Assembly: GCF_008635795.1 (NCBI RefSeq)
Contig: NZ_VWRQ01000019.1
Coordinates: forward strand, 79,584 to 143,583
Reading direction: 5' to 3'
From: Paenibacillus tepidiphilus
GTDB lineage: Bacteria; Bacillota; Bacilli; Paenibacillales; Paenibacillaceae
DNA: 64,000 nt
The notes under the pieces were generated by a model that saw nothing but the letters and a program-made list of their open reading frames with translations, searched no databases and was not told the origin of the DNA. Positions 31,212 through 40,193 of the stretch are shown one piece after another. A program made the translations under genes and the position numbers. Each line of letters begins with the position of its first letter. Position 1 is the stretch's first letter.

Positions 31212-32036
31212 ATGAAGCCGATTTATTTCGCACATCTGACAGATACCCATATCAATGCGCCGGAGAAGCAGCATCCCATGTTCGGGGTGGATATGACAGC
31301 CAAGCTGCGTGCCGTCATGGGGGACATCCGCACTCTCCGTACGAAGCCCGCGTTCATCCTGATCAGCGGCGATCTTACACAGGACGGTGATCTTGCCGAC
31401 TACCGCCATCTCAAAGCCGTGATTGAGGAAGAAGCCGGACTCACAGGCATACCGGTGCATGTCATTCTCGGCAACCATGATTTCCGGGCGCCTTTCCGTG
31501 AAGGATATCTGGGCGAAGCGCCTTCCGATAAGCCCTATTACTATTCCTTCATCGAGAATGGCTTGCGCATCGTGATGCTGAACTCGCAAATTCCGGGAAG
31601 CCATGGGGGCGAGCTGGACGAGCAGCAGCTGGAATGGCTGGATGAAATTCTGGCCCAGCCCGCAGAGCAGGGGAACCTTCTTGTCATTCACCACCCGGTG
31701 ACCCTCACCTCCAGCGAGCTGATGGATGGTCATCTGCTGCGTAATCCGCAGAGCCTCGCCAAGGTCATCAAAGGCCGCAAGGTGATCGGCCTGCTTGCCG
31801 GGCATATTCATTTCCATAATATCGGCAGCTTCCATGGGGTGCCAAGCTGTGCCGCTGCCGGCGTAGCCTTTGGGCTGGACCCGGCTTCGGCCGATGCGAT
31901 GCGCTTTCTGGACAACAGCGGATACAATCTCGTGACGGTAAAGGACGGGGTGATGGCAGTGCAGCCGCGTATGCTGCCCGGTTCGGAGCGTCTGATGTAT
32001 GAGCTGACGGCAGCCGCCATGGCGGCACATCAATAA
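31212..32036 (+). CDS. CpdA/GpdQ-like metallophosphoesterase
   Basis: Phosphodiesterase-type protein of 274 residues. Motifs: LTDTHIN (Asp-x-His), SGDLTQDG, LGNHDFR, VIHHP and AGHIHFHN, complete for a two-metal site and closest to the class III cyclic-nucleotide/glycerophosphodiesterase family. It differs from the preceding phosphoesterase, so the two may act in sequence or on different bonds. Start ATG at 31212; an in-frame GTG at 31200 lies on top of GGAAGG and is less likely. Cytoplasmic, 18 bases before the binding-protein gene. Confidence 0.88.
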   Translation: MKPIYFAHLTDTHINAPEKQHPMFGVDMTAKLRAVMGDIRTLRTKPAFILISGDLTQDGDLADYRHLKAVIEEEAGLTGIPVHVILGNHDFRAPFREGYLGEAPSDKPYYYSFIENGLRIVMLNSQIPGSHGGELDEQQLEWLDEILAQPAEQGNLLVIHHPVTLTSSELMDGHLLRNPQSLAKVIKGRKVIGLLAGHIHFHNIGSFHGVPSCAAAGVAFGLDPASADAMRFLDNSGYNLVTVKDGVMAVQPRMLPGSERLMYELTAAAMAAHQ

Positions 32037-32054
32037 TATAGTCAGAGGAGAGAG

Positions 32055-33413
32055 ATGACAATGGCAAGCAAAAAAGGGTGGGCTACCGGCCTGTTAATCT
32101 TAAGCCTGCTGGCTACGACAGCCTGCGGCAGCAATACGGCTGGTACGGTAAATTCCGGGTCGAATGTGGCCGACGCTTCGGCGGCAGAAGGAAGCTCTGC
32201 AGCGGACGGCAACGAGCAGGTAACCATCAAGTTCTACAGCTACAATCTGGCGATTGCTTCCCAGAAGGAAGGGACCCAGCAATTGATCGACGAGTTCGAA
32301 GCGGCCAATCCGAACATTACGGTAGAAGGCATTCCGGTTCCCTCCACGGAGATCAATGCGAAGGTGCAGGCGGATATTGCCGCGGGCTCACCGCCCGATG
32401 TAGCCCAGCTTGTATTCGACGGGCTGGATTTCGCGGTCAATAACTTCGGCGCCAAAGCGCTGGAAGATATCGTTCCTGCCGATGAGCTGGCGCAGAATCT
32501 GGAAGGCTTCTCGGCGAACGGGCTGAAGCTCGGGCAATTGAACGGCAAGACCTATGGCCTTCCGTTTACCTTCAGCACGCCGGTGCTGTTCTACAATGCC
32601 AAGCTGTTCGAGGATGCCGGTCTTGATCCCGGGCAGCCGCCGGCCACCTGGGATGAGGTGAAGCAGTATGCGCTGCAAATCGCCGACAAGACGGATGCTT
32701 CCGGCGTACATGTCGGCGGGTCAGCGGGAAATGACTGGATCGTCCAGGCGCTGATCGGCAGCAACGGGGGGAAGGTGCTCTCTGACGACCGCAAGACCAT
32801 CGAATTCGGCAGCGAGGAGGCCATCGGCGCCGTCTCCATGTGGCAGGATCTGGTGACCAGCGGAGCCAGCGACAAGCTGAACGACAGCGAAGTCATTGAA
32901 GCGTTCAGCCAGGGTAAGGTCGGCATGCTGCTGTTCACCAGCGCACTGCAAAGCGCCTTTCTGGCGGCGTCCGAAGCCGGCGGCTGGGAGCTGAAAGCGG
33001 CGGCGCTGCCTTCCTTCGGCGAACAGCCGACGACACCGGTCAACTCCGGCAGCTCTCTGATGATCCTCGCGGACGATGCTGCGAAGCAGCAGGCCGCCTG
33101 GAAGTTCCTGCAATTCGTCACCAGTGAGCGGGGGTATACCATCATTACTTCCAAGATCGGCTATCTGCCGCTGCGTCCGGCTATCGTGGAGGATCCCGAA
33201 TACCTCAAAGGCTGGGTCGAAGAGAACCCGCTGATCCAGGTGAATCTGGCCCAGCTGGAGCGTCTCACCCCTTGGGTGTCCTACCCAGGCGCTAACTGGT
33301 TCCAGATTGAAACCACATTGCTTGATGCGGTGCAGAAGGCGATCCAATCGGACGATGATGTGTCCACCATTATGAAGGATGCTGCGGCGCGCGCCCAGGC
33401 ACTCATCCAATAA
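32055..33413 (+). CDS. Carbohydrate-type ABC transporter binding lipoprotein
   Basis: Extracellular lipoprotein of 452 residues, lipobox LLATTAC (Cys 24), then a Ser/Ala-rich linker and a family 1 (MalE/UgpB-like) solute-binding domain. The late TSERGYTIITSKIGYLPLRPAI segment is typical of UgpB-like members. Context with two phosphoesterases suggests a phosphorylated ligand such as a glycerophosphodiester, by inference. ATGs at 32055 and 32061 are both possible; AGAGGAG lies 4 and 10 nt upstream respectively. Confidence 0.92.
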   Translation: MTMASKKGWATGLLILSLLATTACGSNTAGTVNSGSNVADASAAEGSSAADGNEQVTIKFYSYNLAIASQKEGTQQLIDEFEAANPNITVEGIPVPSTEINAKVQADIAAGSPPDVAQLVFDGLDFAVNNFGAKALEDIVPADELAQNLEGFSANGLKLGQLNGKTYGLPFTFSTPVLFYNAKLFEDAGLDPGQPPATWDEVKQYALQIADKTDASGVHVGGSAGNDWIVQALIGSNGGKVLSDDRKTIEFGSEEAIGAVSMWQDLVTSGASDKLNDSEVIEAFSQGKVGMLLFTSALQSAFLAASEAGGWELKAAALPSFGEQPTTPVNSGSSLMILADDAAKQQAAWKFLQFVTSERGYTIITSKIGYLPLRPAIVEDPEYLKGWVEENPLIQVNLAQLERLTPWVSYPGANWFQIETTLLDAVQKAIQSDDDVSTIMKDAAARAQALIQ

Positions 33414-33426
33414 AGGAGGGTACAAC

Positions 33427-34386
33427 GTGAGTCTTCACCAACTGGCCCAGCCGCAGGTTGCACCGGTGCCGGACGTCAAGCAGCGCAAGGCCCGGGGGCG
33501 CCGGCTGCGCGGCCTGAAGCCTTACCTTTATCTGCTTCCGGTCTTGCTGTCCGTCGGCTACTGGATTTACCGCCCGCTGGTGCAGACCTTCAGGCTCAGC
33601 TTCTACCAGTGGAATCTGCTGCCGACATCGCCTCAAACCTATGTCGGCTGGCAGAATTTCCAGAATCTCGTCACCTTGCCCGAGGTCGGCAAGGCTTTGG
33701 CCAACACGCTGATCTATACCCTCGGAGTGATTCCGTTCTCGCTGATCCTGCCCATTATCATTGCCATCGCTACGGACAATATCGGCAAGCGTTCGCGCAA
33801 TATTTACCGGGCACTGATCTTTCTGCCGATGATTATGGCTCCGGTGGCCGTTTCCTCCGTCTGGCGCTGGATCATGCATCCAACCAACGGGATCTTGAAC
33901 CAACTGCTGATGTCGGTCTTCGGTCTGGAGGAGCCGATCCGTTATTTCACTGATGAGCGCTGGGCGATCTGGTCGGTCACCTTTATTACCGGCTGGAAGC
34001 TGATCGGGTTCAGTACGCTGATCTTCTCGGCGGCCATTACCGGAATCAACAAGGAATATTATGAAGCCGCCCGCATCGACCGGGCGAGCTGGTGGCAGAT
34101 CATCAGGCATGTCACGCTGCCGCTCTTGTCGCCGACCATTCTGTTCATGGCGATGCTCAGTACATTGTTTGCCTCTGAATGGAGCTTCTCTTACATCAAT
34201 GTGCTGACCCAGGGCGGGCCCTTAAGCTCCACGACCAATGTCTATTATTTGCTGTGGACCTACGGCTTCCAGTCCTTCAATGTCGGTGTCAGCTCGGCCG
34301 CGGCCGTGATGGTGTTCGTCGGCTTTGGCATCATTGCGCTGGGCTTCATGAAACTGACGAAGAAGCTTTCGTTCTTCGACAACTAA
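33427..34386 (+). CDS. Sugar-type ABC permease (MalF/UgpA-like)
   Basis: Membrane protein of 319 residues with six predicted helices. The cytoplasmic coupling loop is YYEAARIDRASWWQIIRHVTLPLL, the EAA motif, with Arg in place of the usual Gly. The start is GTG at 33427, with AAAGGAGGG at 6 nt; a longer frame starting inside the upstream gene has no ribosome site. Fifteen bases before the second permease. Confidence 0.93.
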   Translation: MSLHQLAQPQVAPVPDVKQRKARGRRLRGLKPYLYLLPVLLSVGYWIYRPLVQTFRLSFYQWNLLPTSPQTYVGWQNFQNLVTLPEVGKALANTLIYTLGVIPFSLILPIIIAIATDNIGKRSRNIYRALIFLPMIMAPVAVSSVWRWIMHPTNGILNQLLMSVFGLEEPIRYFTDERWAIWSVTFITGWKLIGFSTLIFSAAITGINKEYYEAARIDRASWWQIIRHVTLPLLSPTILFMAMLSTLFASEWSFSYINVLTQGGPLSSTTNVYYLLWTYGFQSFNVGVSSAAAVMVFVGFGIIALGFMKLTKKLSFFDN

Positions 34387-34401
34387 GGAGGGACAACATT
34401 C

Positions 34402-35235
34402 ATGGGCAATCCATCCGGCGTGAGGCGCGGCCTGGCTTCACTTACCCTGAAGCATGCCGCGCTGATCGCCCTAAGCTTTCTGGCCGTATTTCCGCTCTAT
34501 TGGATGGTGGTGACCTCGCTGAAGCCCGAGGCGGAGGTGTTCACCTCCAGCCTGCTGCCTGCACACTGGACCCTGGATAACTATGTATCGGCCTGGAACT
34601 CCATTCCGATGGGCCGCATGCTGCTGAATTCCCTCGGTGTAGCCTTCGCCCAGACGGCCACGCAGCTGTTCACGGCGATTCTGGCCGCCTATGCCTTCAC
34701 CCGCTGGGAGTTCCGCGGCAGCGGCTTGCTATACGGGCTGATCGGGCTGACCTGGCTGGTGCCATTTCAGGTTATCATGATTCCGAATTATATCGTCATC
34801 AGCGGACTGGGCTGGAGAGATACCCTGCTGGGGCTGATTGTGCCTAACATCGCTTCCGCCTTTGCGGTAATGCAATTGTTCAATACATTCAAATCGTTTC
34901 CGAAGACCCTGATTGAAGCCGCTCACCTGGACGGCGCGTCCGATTGGAGCGTGCTCTGGCGCACGATCTTCCCGAACCTGCGCGCTTCCATCGCTTCCAT
35001 CGGCATTCTGCTGTTCATCACCGCCTGGAATGATTATTTCTGGCCGCTGCTTGTAACGACCAAGCTGGAGAATTCCACGATGCAAAAAGGGCTGCAGATG
35101 TTCATCTCCTCCGAGGGCAGCATGTGGGGGACGCTGATGGCGGCAACTACACTGGCAAGTCTGCCCGTGCTGGTGCTGTATCTGGTGCTGCAGCGGCAAA
35201 TTATTGATTCCTTTGTGAAGGGTGGTCTGCGCTAA
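34402..35235 (+). CDS. Sugar-type ABC permease (MalG/UgpE-like)
   Basis: Membrane protein of 277 residues with six helices and the EAA loop IEAAHLDGASDWSVLWRTIFP. Pairs with the upstream permease. No ATPase gene is in the operon, so a shared MsmX-type ATPase elsewhere is expected, as is usual for such Firmicute systems. Its stop overlaps the next start by one base (TAATG). Confidence 0.93.
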   Translation: MGNPSGVRRGLASLTLKHAALIALSFLAVFPLYWMVVTSLKPEAEVFTSSLLPAHWTLDNYVSAWNSIPMGRMLLNSLGVAFAQTATQLFTAILAAYAFTRWEFRGSGLLYGLIGLTWLVPFQVIMIPNYIVISGLGWRDTLLGLIVPNIASAFAVMQLFNTFKSFPKTLIEAAHLDGASDWSVLWRTIFPNLRASIASIGILLFITAWNDYFWPLLVTTKLENSTMQKGLQMFISSEGSMWGTLMAATTLASLPVLVLYLVLQRQIIDSFVKGGLR

Positions 35236-35975
35236 TGAATCAAGCGACAACATCATGGCACCGGAGGCTTCCGCTGGAGGGCGCCTGCAACGTGCGCGAT
35301 CTGGGCGGTTATCCGGCGGCGGGAGGCCGGGAAACGCGGCGCGGCATGATCTTCCGCGCCGACGGTCTGCACCGGCTGTCCGCGGCGGATCAGGCCTATC
35401 TGCTGGGACAAGGGCTTGGCAAGGTCATTGACCTGAGACATGCCGGCGAAGTGCAGAGGCTGCCCAATGTATTCGCAGGATCAGCCGTGCTTGGTTATTA
35501 CAATATCAGTCTGGTAAATCCGGCGGTGACGGCAAGCAGTGACATCCGGACGCTTGGCGACCTGTATGTGGGCATGCTGAAGACAGCCCAGCCGCAGCTG
35601 CTGCAGGTATTTGCACTGCTGGCCGAAGCGGCGCAGGAGAAGGTGCTGTTCCACTGCGCCGCCGGCAAAGACCGGACCGGGGTAACTGCGGCGCTGCTGC
35701 TTGATCTGGCCGGTGTGCCGCATGAGGTGATTGTCGAAGACTATGCGCTGACGGGTGAGTGCATCGCGCCGATCCTGGCGGAGCTTCGGCTGGACAAGCC
35801 GGAGGCGGTGCCTGCGGAAGCTTATGAACGCTTCCTCGGTGCTGACCCGGAGAACATGCGGCAAATGCTGGACTTCCTGACGGCGGAATACGGCGGAGCG
35901 GAAGCGTATTTGTCGGCCATCGGTCTGGGCGGACCGGAGATTGCCCGTTTGAAGCACAAGATACTGGAGGAGTAG
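35235..35975 (+). CDS. Tyrosine-phosphatase-family protein (Y_phosphatase3)
   Basis: Phosphatase of 246 residues with the Cys-x5-Arg signature HCAAGKDRTG (Cys 141, Arg 147) and the N-terminal CNVRDLGGYPA and FRADGLHRL segments of the LipA/PtpB type. Family members act on phosphotyrosine or on phosphoinositides and other phosphomonoesters. In this operon it could remove the phosphate left after the phosphodiesterases act. Translationally coupled to the permease (TAATG). A strong terminator ends the operon. Confidence 0.92.
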   Translation: MNQATTSWHRRLPLEGACNVRDLGGYPAAGGRETRRGMIFRADGLHRLSAADQAYLLGQGLGKVIDLRHAGEVQRLPNVFAGSAVLGYYNISLVNPAVTASSDIRTLGDLYVGMLKTAQPQLLQVFALLAEAAQEKVLFHCAAGKDRTGVTAALLLDLAGVPHEVIVEDYALTGECIAPILAELRLDKPEAVPAEAYERFLGADPENMRQMLDFLTAEYGGAEAYLSAIGLGGPEIARLKHKILEE

Positions 35976-35992
35976 CTCCGGTATGCAAGAAT

Positions 35993-36032
35993 AGCCCGGT
36001 ATTTCCGTGATTGTGGAAATACCGGGCTTTTT
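35993..36032 (+). terminator. Terminator of the phosphoesterase/ABC operon
   Basis: AGCCCGGTATTTCC pairs perfectly with GGAAATACCGGGCT, followed by five T. Confidence 0.95.
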
Positions 36033-36205
36033 GCTGCGCTGTTTAGGGGAGTTATGGATTGATCGGACCGGGGGACCCAGAACGAATTGTGGCCCGCAAT
36101 CCGTTGTACCGCACATTGTATAAGATCATCCCATCCGGCAGAGAGGATTTCGCCAAAGAACGGGCGACCCTGCTTACAGGGGCTTGTTCTTCACTCACCG
36201 GCACC

Positions 36206-36241
36206 TGAAAAAGCGGGATTCCCATTATCGGAATCCCGCTT
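36206..36241 (-). terminator. Terminator of the beta-galactosidase gene
   Basis: AAGCGGGATTCC pairs with GGAATCCCGCTT. On the minus strand a T-run follows. The bases between 36033 and 36205 hold nothing recognised. Confidence 0.88.
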
Positions 36242-36265
36242 GCTGTGTCGAAAGAGAAGGTTCTA

Positions 36266-39200
36266 TTATTGCGGAGAAATCGTAAAGCGGAAGGTGTACG
36301 TACGGTTGGCCGGCAAGGTGAACTCCGGATGTACCGGCGCGCCCCAGCTGTCGTCGCCGCCGACGCCCATCTGCTTGTAGTTGACTCTCAGTACGGTCTT
36401 GCTTGACGGCGGCAGCTTGTAGGCATGGTCGCTGGCTTCCAGCTCTTCCGGTGTCCACGGCAGGGCGCCCACTTCAAACGGTACACCGCCGCCCAGACGC
36501 AGGCCGGAGCTGCCGGCAGCTTCTGTCAGGCTTGCCGTCCGGACATCCGTCTTGTTGCCGCATTCCTGCGGACGCAGATACGGAACGAATTGTTCGGCGA
36601 CCTTGCCGCTGTATAGGCCAAGCTTGGCGCCGGTCTTGCGGTCTGTATGATTCTCATGCGGACCCCGTCCATACCAGCTGATGGTATCCAGTTCACCGTC
36701 CAGTACCAGCAGCATGCCGATCTCCGGAATCTCAGGCAGGGTCTCACTGCCGGGAGTCAGCTCTTGGGTTATTCCGATGGAGCCGTCCGGACGCACCTCA
36801 TACGTGACATGGAGCAGGGAGTCAGGTCCGGTCGGCAACAGGTAACTGGTGGCCACCCGCAATACGCTGCCTTCCGTATGACACTCCAAGCGCACCAGTT
36901 TCCGGCTGTGCGAAGCCTCTTGCCAGACGGCACAGCGTTCCGGATGATGGTTGCCCCGGTCATTGTCGGTGGCCGCGCGCCAGAAATTCGGCCGGGCCGG
37001 CTCCAGCAGCCGTTCTGTGCCGGAGGTCCGGTAAGAGGTCAACAGTCCGGTCGCCGTGCTGAAGCTTGCCGTGAAGTCCGCACCGCTGATCTTCAGGGAG
37101 TCTTCTTCCGTGTCAACCTGCAAGGAAGCTCCTTGCGCCAGCGGAGCGGCTTCCGGAAGATACGGCGCGAGCACGAATTGCTCCCAGGCCATCTCATGCC
37201 CGGCCTGTGACCAGCCGGTAGCTTCCTGCTGCACAAAGGAAATCGTCAATACAGCCTCCCGGCCCGCCGGCAGGGCTGCCAGATCATAAGGAAGAGTAAC
37301 CGGAACGGTCTCACCCGGAGCGGCGGCAAGGACCAGCCGGCCTTCCTGGGCCGGTTCGCCATTCAGGGCGATGGTCCACTGCAGCTCATAGTCACCGATA
37401 TCGGTGAACAGGTAGCTGTTGCGGACGTGGAACTGTCCGGAAGCGAGATCAGCCGCAGTAATCTTGATGCTCTGGTAGCATTTCTTGACTTCGGCAAGCT
37501 TCGGTGTCACCGTGCGGTCGGCAAACAGCAGGCCGTTGCCGCTGAAATTCCCGTCATGCGGCGACTCGCCGAAATCTCCGCCGTAAGCCAGATATTCGAT
37601 GCCTTCCGGGGTCTTCGTACGGATTGCCTGATCGACCCAATCCCAGATGAAGGCGCCCTGCAGGATGTCGTATTTGTCGAACAGCTCGGTATACAGATGC
37701 AGCCCCCCGCAGGAATTACCCATCGCATGGCTGTATTCGCACAGGATATAAGGCTTCTGCGGATTGTCCTGCGCATATTTCTCCACATCATTCGGACGGA
37801 TGTACATCGTCGATTCGATGTCGCTGGCGGCCTCGGAAGCACGGTAATGGAAGATTCCCTCGTAATGGACCGGACGCGACGGGTCGGCTGCACGCAGGTA
37901 GTCGTGCATCGCCAGGAAGTTGTCGCCGCCGAACGATTCGTTGCCGAGCGACCAGATGACGACGGACGGATGGTTCTTGTCGCGCTGCATCATCGAGTTG
38001 CAGCGGTCGATGACATTCTCCCGCCATTCCGGCCAGCTGGCCGGAACATTGAACCGGTTCAATTCCTTCTGGCCGTATTTCCAGCTGCCATGAGTCTCCA
38101 GATTGGTCTCGTCGATGACGTACAGCCCGTACTCGTCGCACAGCTCATACCATACCGACTGGTTCGGATAATGAGAGGTCCGTACGGCGTTGACATTGTG
38201 CGACTTCATTAGCTCGATATCGCGGATCATCTCGGCTTTGCCGAGTGCGCGGCCGGTATCGCAGGAGAACTCATGGCGGTTAACGCCCTTGAAGACGACG
38301 CGTTTGCCGTTGATCCGCATGAGGCCGTCCTTGATCTCGAAGGTGCGGAAGCCCACTTTACAGCTGACGGCTTCCAGCAATGCGCCTTGGCCGTCTGTAA
38401 GGGAAAGCGCCAGCGTGTACAGGTAAGGCTTCTCGGCGCTCCACAGCTGCGGTGCATTCACGGCCGCGCTCAGTGCTGCCTGCAGCGCACCCGCTCCCGG
38501 TGCGAGGGAAGCCGGCTCCGGCCATACCTGTTGTCCTGCGGCGTCGTATAGCTGCATCTGCAGCGCATAGCCGTCCAGCGCACGGTTGTCGTCATTATAA
38601 AGCTGAATGTCCACAGACAGCTCAGCAGCGGTGTAGGCTTCGTTCAGCCGGGTATGCACGAAGAAATCGGCAATGTGCACCGGAGGCACCGTGTACAGAT
38701 ACACATCGCGGAAGATGCCGGAGAGACGCCAGAAATCCTGGTCCTCCAGCCAGCTGGCATCACACCAGCGGTACACTTCCACGGCCAGTTTATTGTCGCC
38801 GGAAGTCAGGTAGGCCGTAATGTCGAATTCGGCAGGAGTGAAGGTGTCCTCGGAATATCCGGCCAGTTCGCCGTTCACCCACACATAGAAAGCCGATTCC
38901 ACGCCTTGAAAGCTTAAGATGACCGGCTGGCCTGCCCAGTCCTCGGGAACGGTAAAGGTACGGATGTAAGAGCCCACCGGATTGTAGCGCGTAGGCGCAA
39001 ACGGCGGGGCAAGCTCAGGCTCGGACTCGGCCCAGGGATAACGGACGTTGGTATATTGCGGGTAATCGTACCCGTGGAATTGCCAATGGGAAGGGACGGG
39101 GATTTCCGCCCAGCTGCTGCTGTCATAATCCAGGCTATAGAAATCCTTGATCCGCTGCTCCGGCGTTTCTGCGAAGGCGAACTGCCAGCTGCCGTTCAGC

Positions 39201-39370
39201 GGCCGATAGCGGGGAGAGGCCTCGCGGTCGCCCTGCAGCGCCTGCTCCAGGGTAGGGAAGGACATCATCGTCGCACGGGCGGGCAAGCGGTTCAGTTGAA
39301 AAGTCTCAGGATTATTGTTCCATTCAGGGTAACCGTTTACAGGTGGCGTATAAACCAGCTTAGGACGCAC
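36266..39370 (-). CDS. lacZ: Beta-galactosidase, GH2 (LacZ type)
   Basis: Large cytoplasmic GH2 enzyme of about 1034 residues that hydrolyses beta-galactosides. Jelly-roll, immunoglobulin-like, TIM-barrel and C-terminal beta-sandwich domains are in the usual order. AVRTSHYP, the acid/base Glu in SLGNESFGG (about residue 478) and the nucleophile in ILCEYSHAMGN are intact. Start: an ATG at 39400 is in frame, but the -10 element TATAAT ends just in front of it, while the GTG at 39370 has AAGGAG at 8 nt and gives MRPKLVYTPP. The GTG is preferred. No transporter is adjacent. The promoter carries two 15-bp direct repeats 21 bp apart. Confidence 0.95.
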   Translation of the reverse strand: MRPKLVYTPPVNGYPEWNNNPETFQLNRLPARATMMSFPTLEQALQGDREASPRYRPLNGSWQFAFAETPEQRIKDFYSLDYDSSSWAEIPVPSHWQFHGYDYPQYTNVRYPWAESEPELAPPFAPTRYNPVGSYIRTFTVPEDWAGQPVILSFQGVESAFYVWVNGELAGYSEDTFTPAEFDITAYLTSGDNKLAVEVYRWCDASWLEDQDFWRLSGIFRDVYLYTVPPVHIADFFVHTRLNEAYTAAELSVDIQLYNDDNRALDGYALQMQLYDAAGQQVWPEPASLAPGAGALQAALSAAVNAPQLWSAEKPYLYTLALSLTDGQGALLEAVSCKVGFRTFEIKDGLMRINGKRVVFKGVNRHEFSCDTGRALGKAEMIRDIELMKSHNVNAVRTSHYPNQSVWYELCDEYGLYVIDETNLETHGSWKYGQKELNRFNVPASWPEWRENVIDRCNSMMQRDKNHPSVVIWSLGNESFGGDNFLAMHDYLRAADPSRPVHYEGIFHYRASEAASDIESTMYIRPNDVEKYAQDNPQKPYILCEYSHAMGNSCGGLHLYTELFDKYDILQGAFIWDWVDQAIRTKTPEGIEYLAYGGDFGESPHDGNFSGNGLLFADRTVTPKLAEVKKCYQSIKITAADLASGQFHVRNSYLFTDIGDYELQWTIALNGEPAQEGRLVLAAAPGETVPVTLPYDLAALPAGREAVLTISFVQQEATGWSQAGHEMAWEQFVLAPYLPEAAPLAQGASLQVDTEEDSLKISGADFTASFSTATGLLTSYRTSGTERLLEPARPNFWRAATDNDRGNHHPERCAVWQEASHSRKLVRLECHTEGSVLRVATSYLLPTGPDSLLHVTYEVRPDGSIGITQELTPGSETLPEIPEIGMLLVLDGELDTISWYGRGPHENHTDRKTGAKLGLYSGKVAEQFVPYLRPQECGNKTDVRTASLTEAAGSSGLRLGGGVPFEVGALPWTPEELEASDHAYKLPPSSKTVLRVNYKQMGVGGDDSWGAPVHPEFTLPANRTYTFRFTISPQ

Positions 39371-39400
39371 ATGAACATCTCCTTGTATTGTGATATTCAT

Positions 39401-39461
39401 ATTATAATCCCACCATGTCGTCCGGTATATATAAGGATATTATGCCTATATATAAGGATAT
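39401..39461 (-). promoter_or_regulatory. lacZ promoter with two direct repeats at 21-bp period
   Basis: Minus-strand -10 TATAAT (39401-39406) has a poor -35 (TATACC, 39424-39429). The 15-mer TATATATAAGGATAT (plus strand) occurs at 39426-39440 and 39447-39461, exactly 21 bp apart, two helical turns, the pattern used by AraC-type activators. Confidence 0.7.
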
Positions 39462-39504
39462 GAAACTGAATGAACTGTGGTCCCGCTGCTGTGCAGCAGG
39501 CTTT

Positions 39505-39741
39505 CTAGCGGGGTCCCGCTTCCGGTGTCGGCTTCGTAGCAGGCCTGGTCATTGGAGTTGACGGCTCAGTAAGCGGCTCGGGCTCATTGATTTCAGCTTT
39601 TAGAATGAACGTATCAAGGACTTCCGTGTAATCACTATCGATGTAGGGCTGCTTGTTTGCTTGATCCATACTTGTAAAAATCAAAATTCCCAATAGAACT
39701 ATGGCTCCAATAATAAACAAAAGCTTCTTTGAGCTGGGCAT
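39505..39741 (-). CDS. Small single-pass membrane protein
   Basis: Protein of 78 residues: an N-terminal transmembrane helix (KKLLFIIGAIVLLGILIF, about 5-22) and a Pro/Glu/Thr-rich tail (EPEPLTEPSTPMTRPATKP) on the outside. AAAGGAG lies about 11 nt before the ATG. No family recognised. Convergent or independent of neighbours. Confidence 0.6.
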   Translation of the reverse strand: MPSSKKLLFIIGAIVLLGILIFTSMDQANKQPYIDSDYTEVLDTFILKAEINEPEPLTEPSTPMTRPATKPTPEAGPR

Positions 39742-39915
39742 GGGAGGATAACTCCTTTATTAGAATTATGAGAACAGGTTAGCAGAAATGGGGGATGCTG
39801 ACTATGGAATTTCGCGTCAGGTTGCAGAAGGTAACGCAACGAGATCTCATTTTGCCCGTACCATCTCTTAATGGAAATTTCATACTATAACCTACTCCGA
39901 CTCAGAGGTGAAGAA

Positions 39916-39996
39916 ATGCTCGCGATCCTGGAAACGATTTTCGAATTAATCGTCGATACCCTATGGGAGAACCGCAGAAAGAAAAAACGAAAGTAA
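39916..39996 (+). CDS. 26-residue amphipathic peptide with basic tail
   Basis: Tiny gene encoding MLAILETIFELIVDTLWENR followed by RKKKRK (26 residues). AGAGGTG lies 5 nt before the ATG and a strong terminator begins one base after the stop, so it looks like a dedicated transcription unit. The peptide would form one amphipathic helix of about 18 residues with a cluster of basic residues at the end, a shape seen in membrane-active or type I toxin-like peptides. Function is unknown. A CATACTATAA sequence about 35 bases upstream could be a -10 element. Confidence 0.6.
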   Translation: MLAILETIFELIVDTLWENRRKKKRK

Positions 39997-40027
39997 CCTG
40001 CCGGGCATGAGCCTGGCAGGTTTTTTT
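39997..40027 (+). terminator. Terminator of the 26-residue peptide gene
   Basis: CCTGCCGGGC pairs with GCCTGGCAGG around ATGA, followed by seven T. Confidence 0.92.
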
Positions 40028-40126
40028 ACTTGAGAAATTGCACATTATAATAAGACATTAGGGAAAACATTCGGCAGGCATTCATCATTTATACATAATC
40101 ATTCCAGTTGAGGAATATACTCATGA

Positions 40127-40171
40127 TTGATTAACGAACAAGTGTTTGGTTATAATACAAACAAATGTTCT
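40127..40171 (+). promoter_or_regulatory. SOS promoter with two LexA boxes
   Basis: -35 TTGATT (40127-40132) and -10 TATAAT (40151-40156). CGAACAAGTGTTTG (40135-40148) and CAAACAAATGTTCT (40158-40171) each match the Gram-positive LexA box CGAAC-N4-GTTCG at 8 or 9 of its 10 fixed positions, and flank the -10. Confidence 0.8.
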
Positions 40172-40193
40172 TATTTGGTGGAGGCGATCAGTC

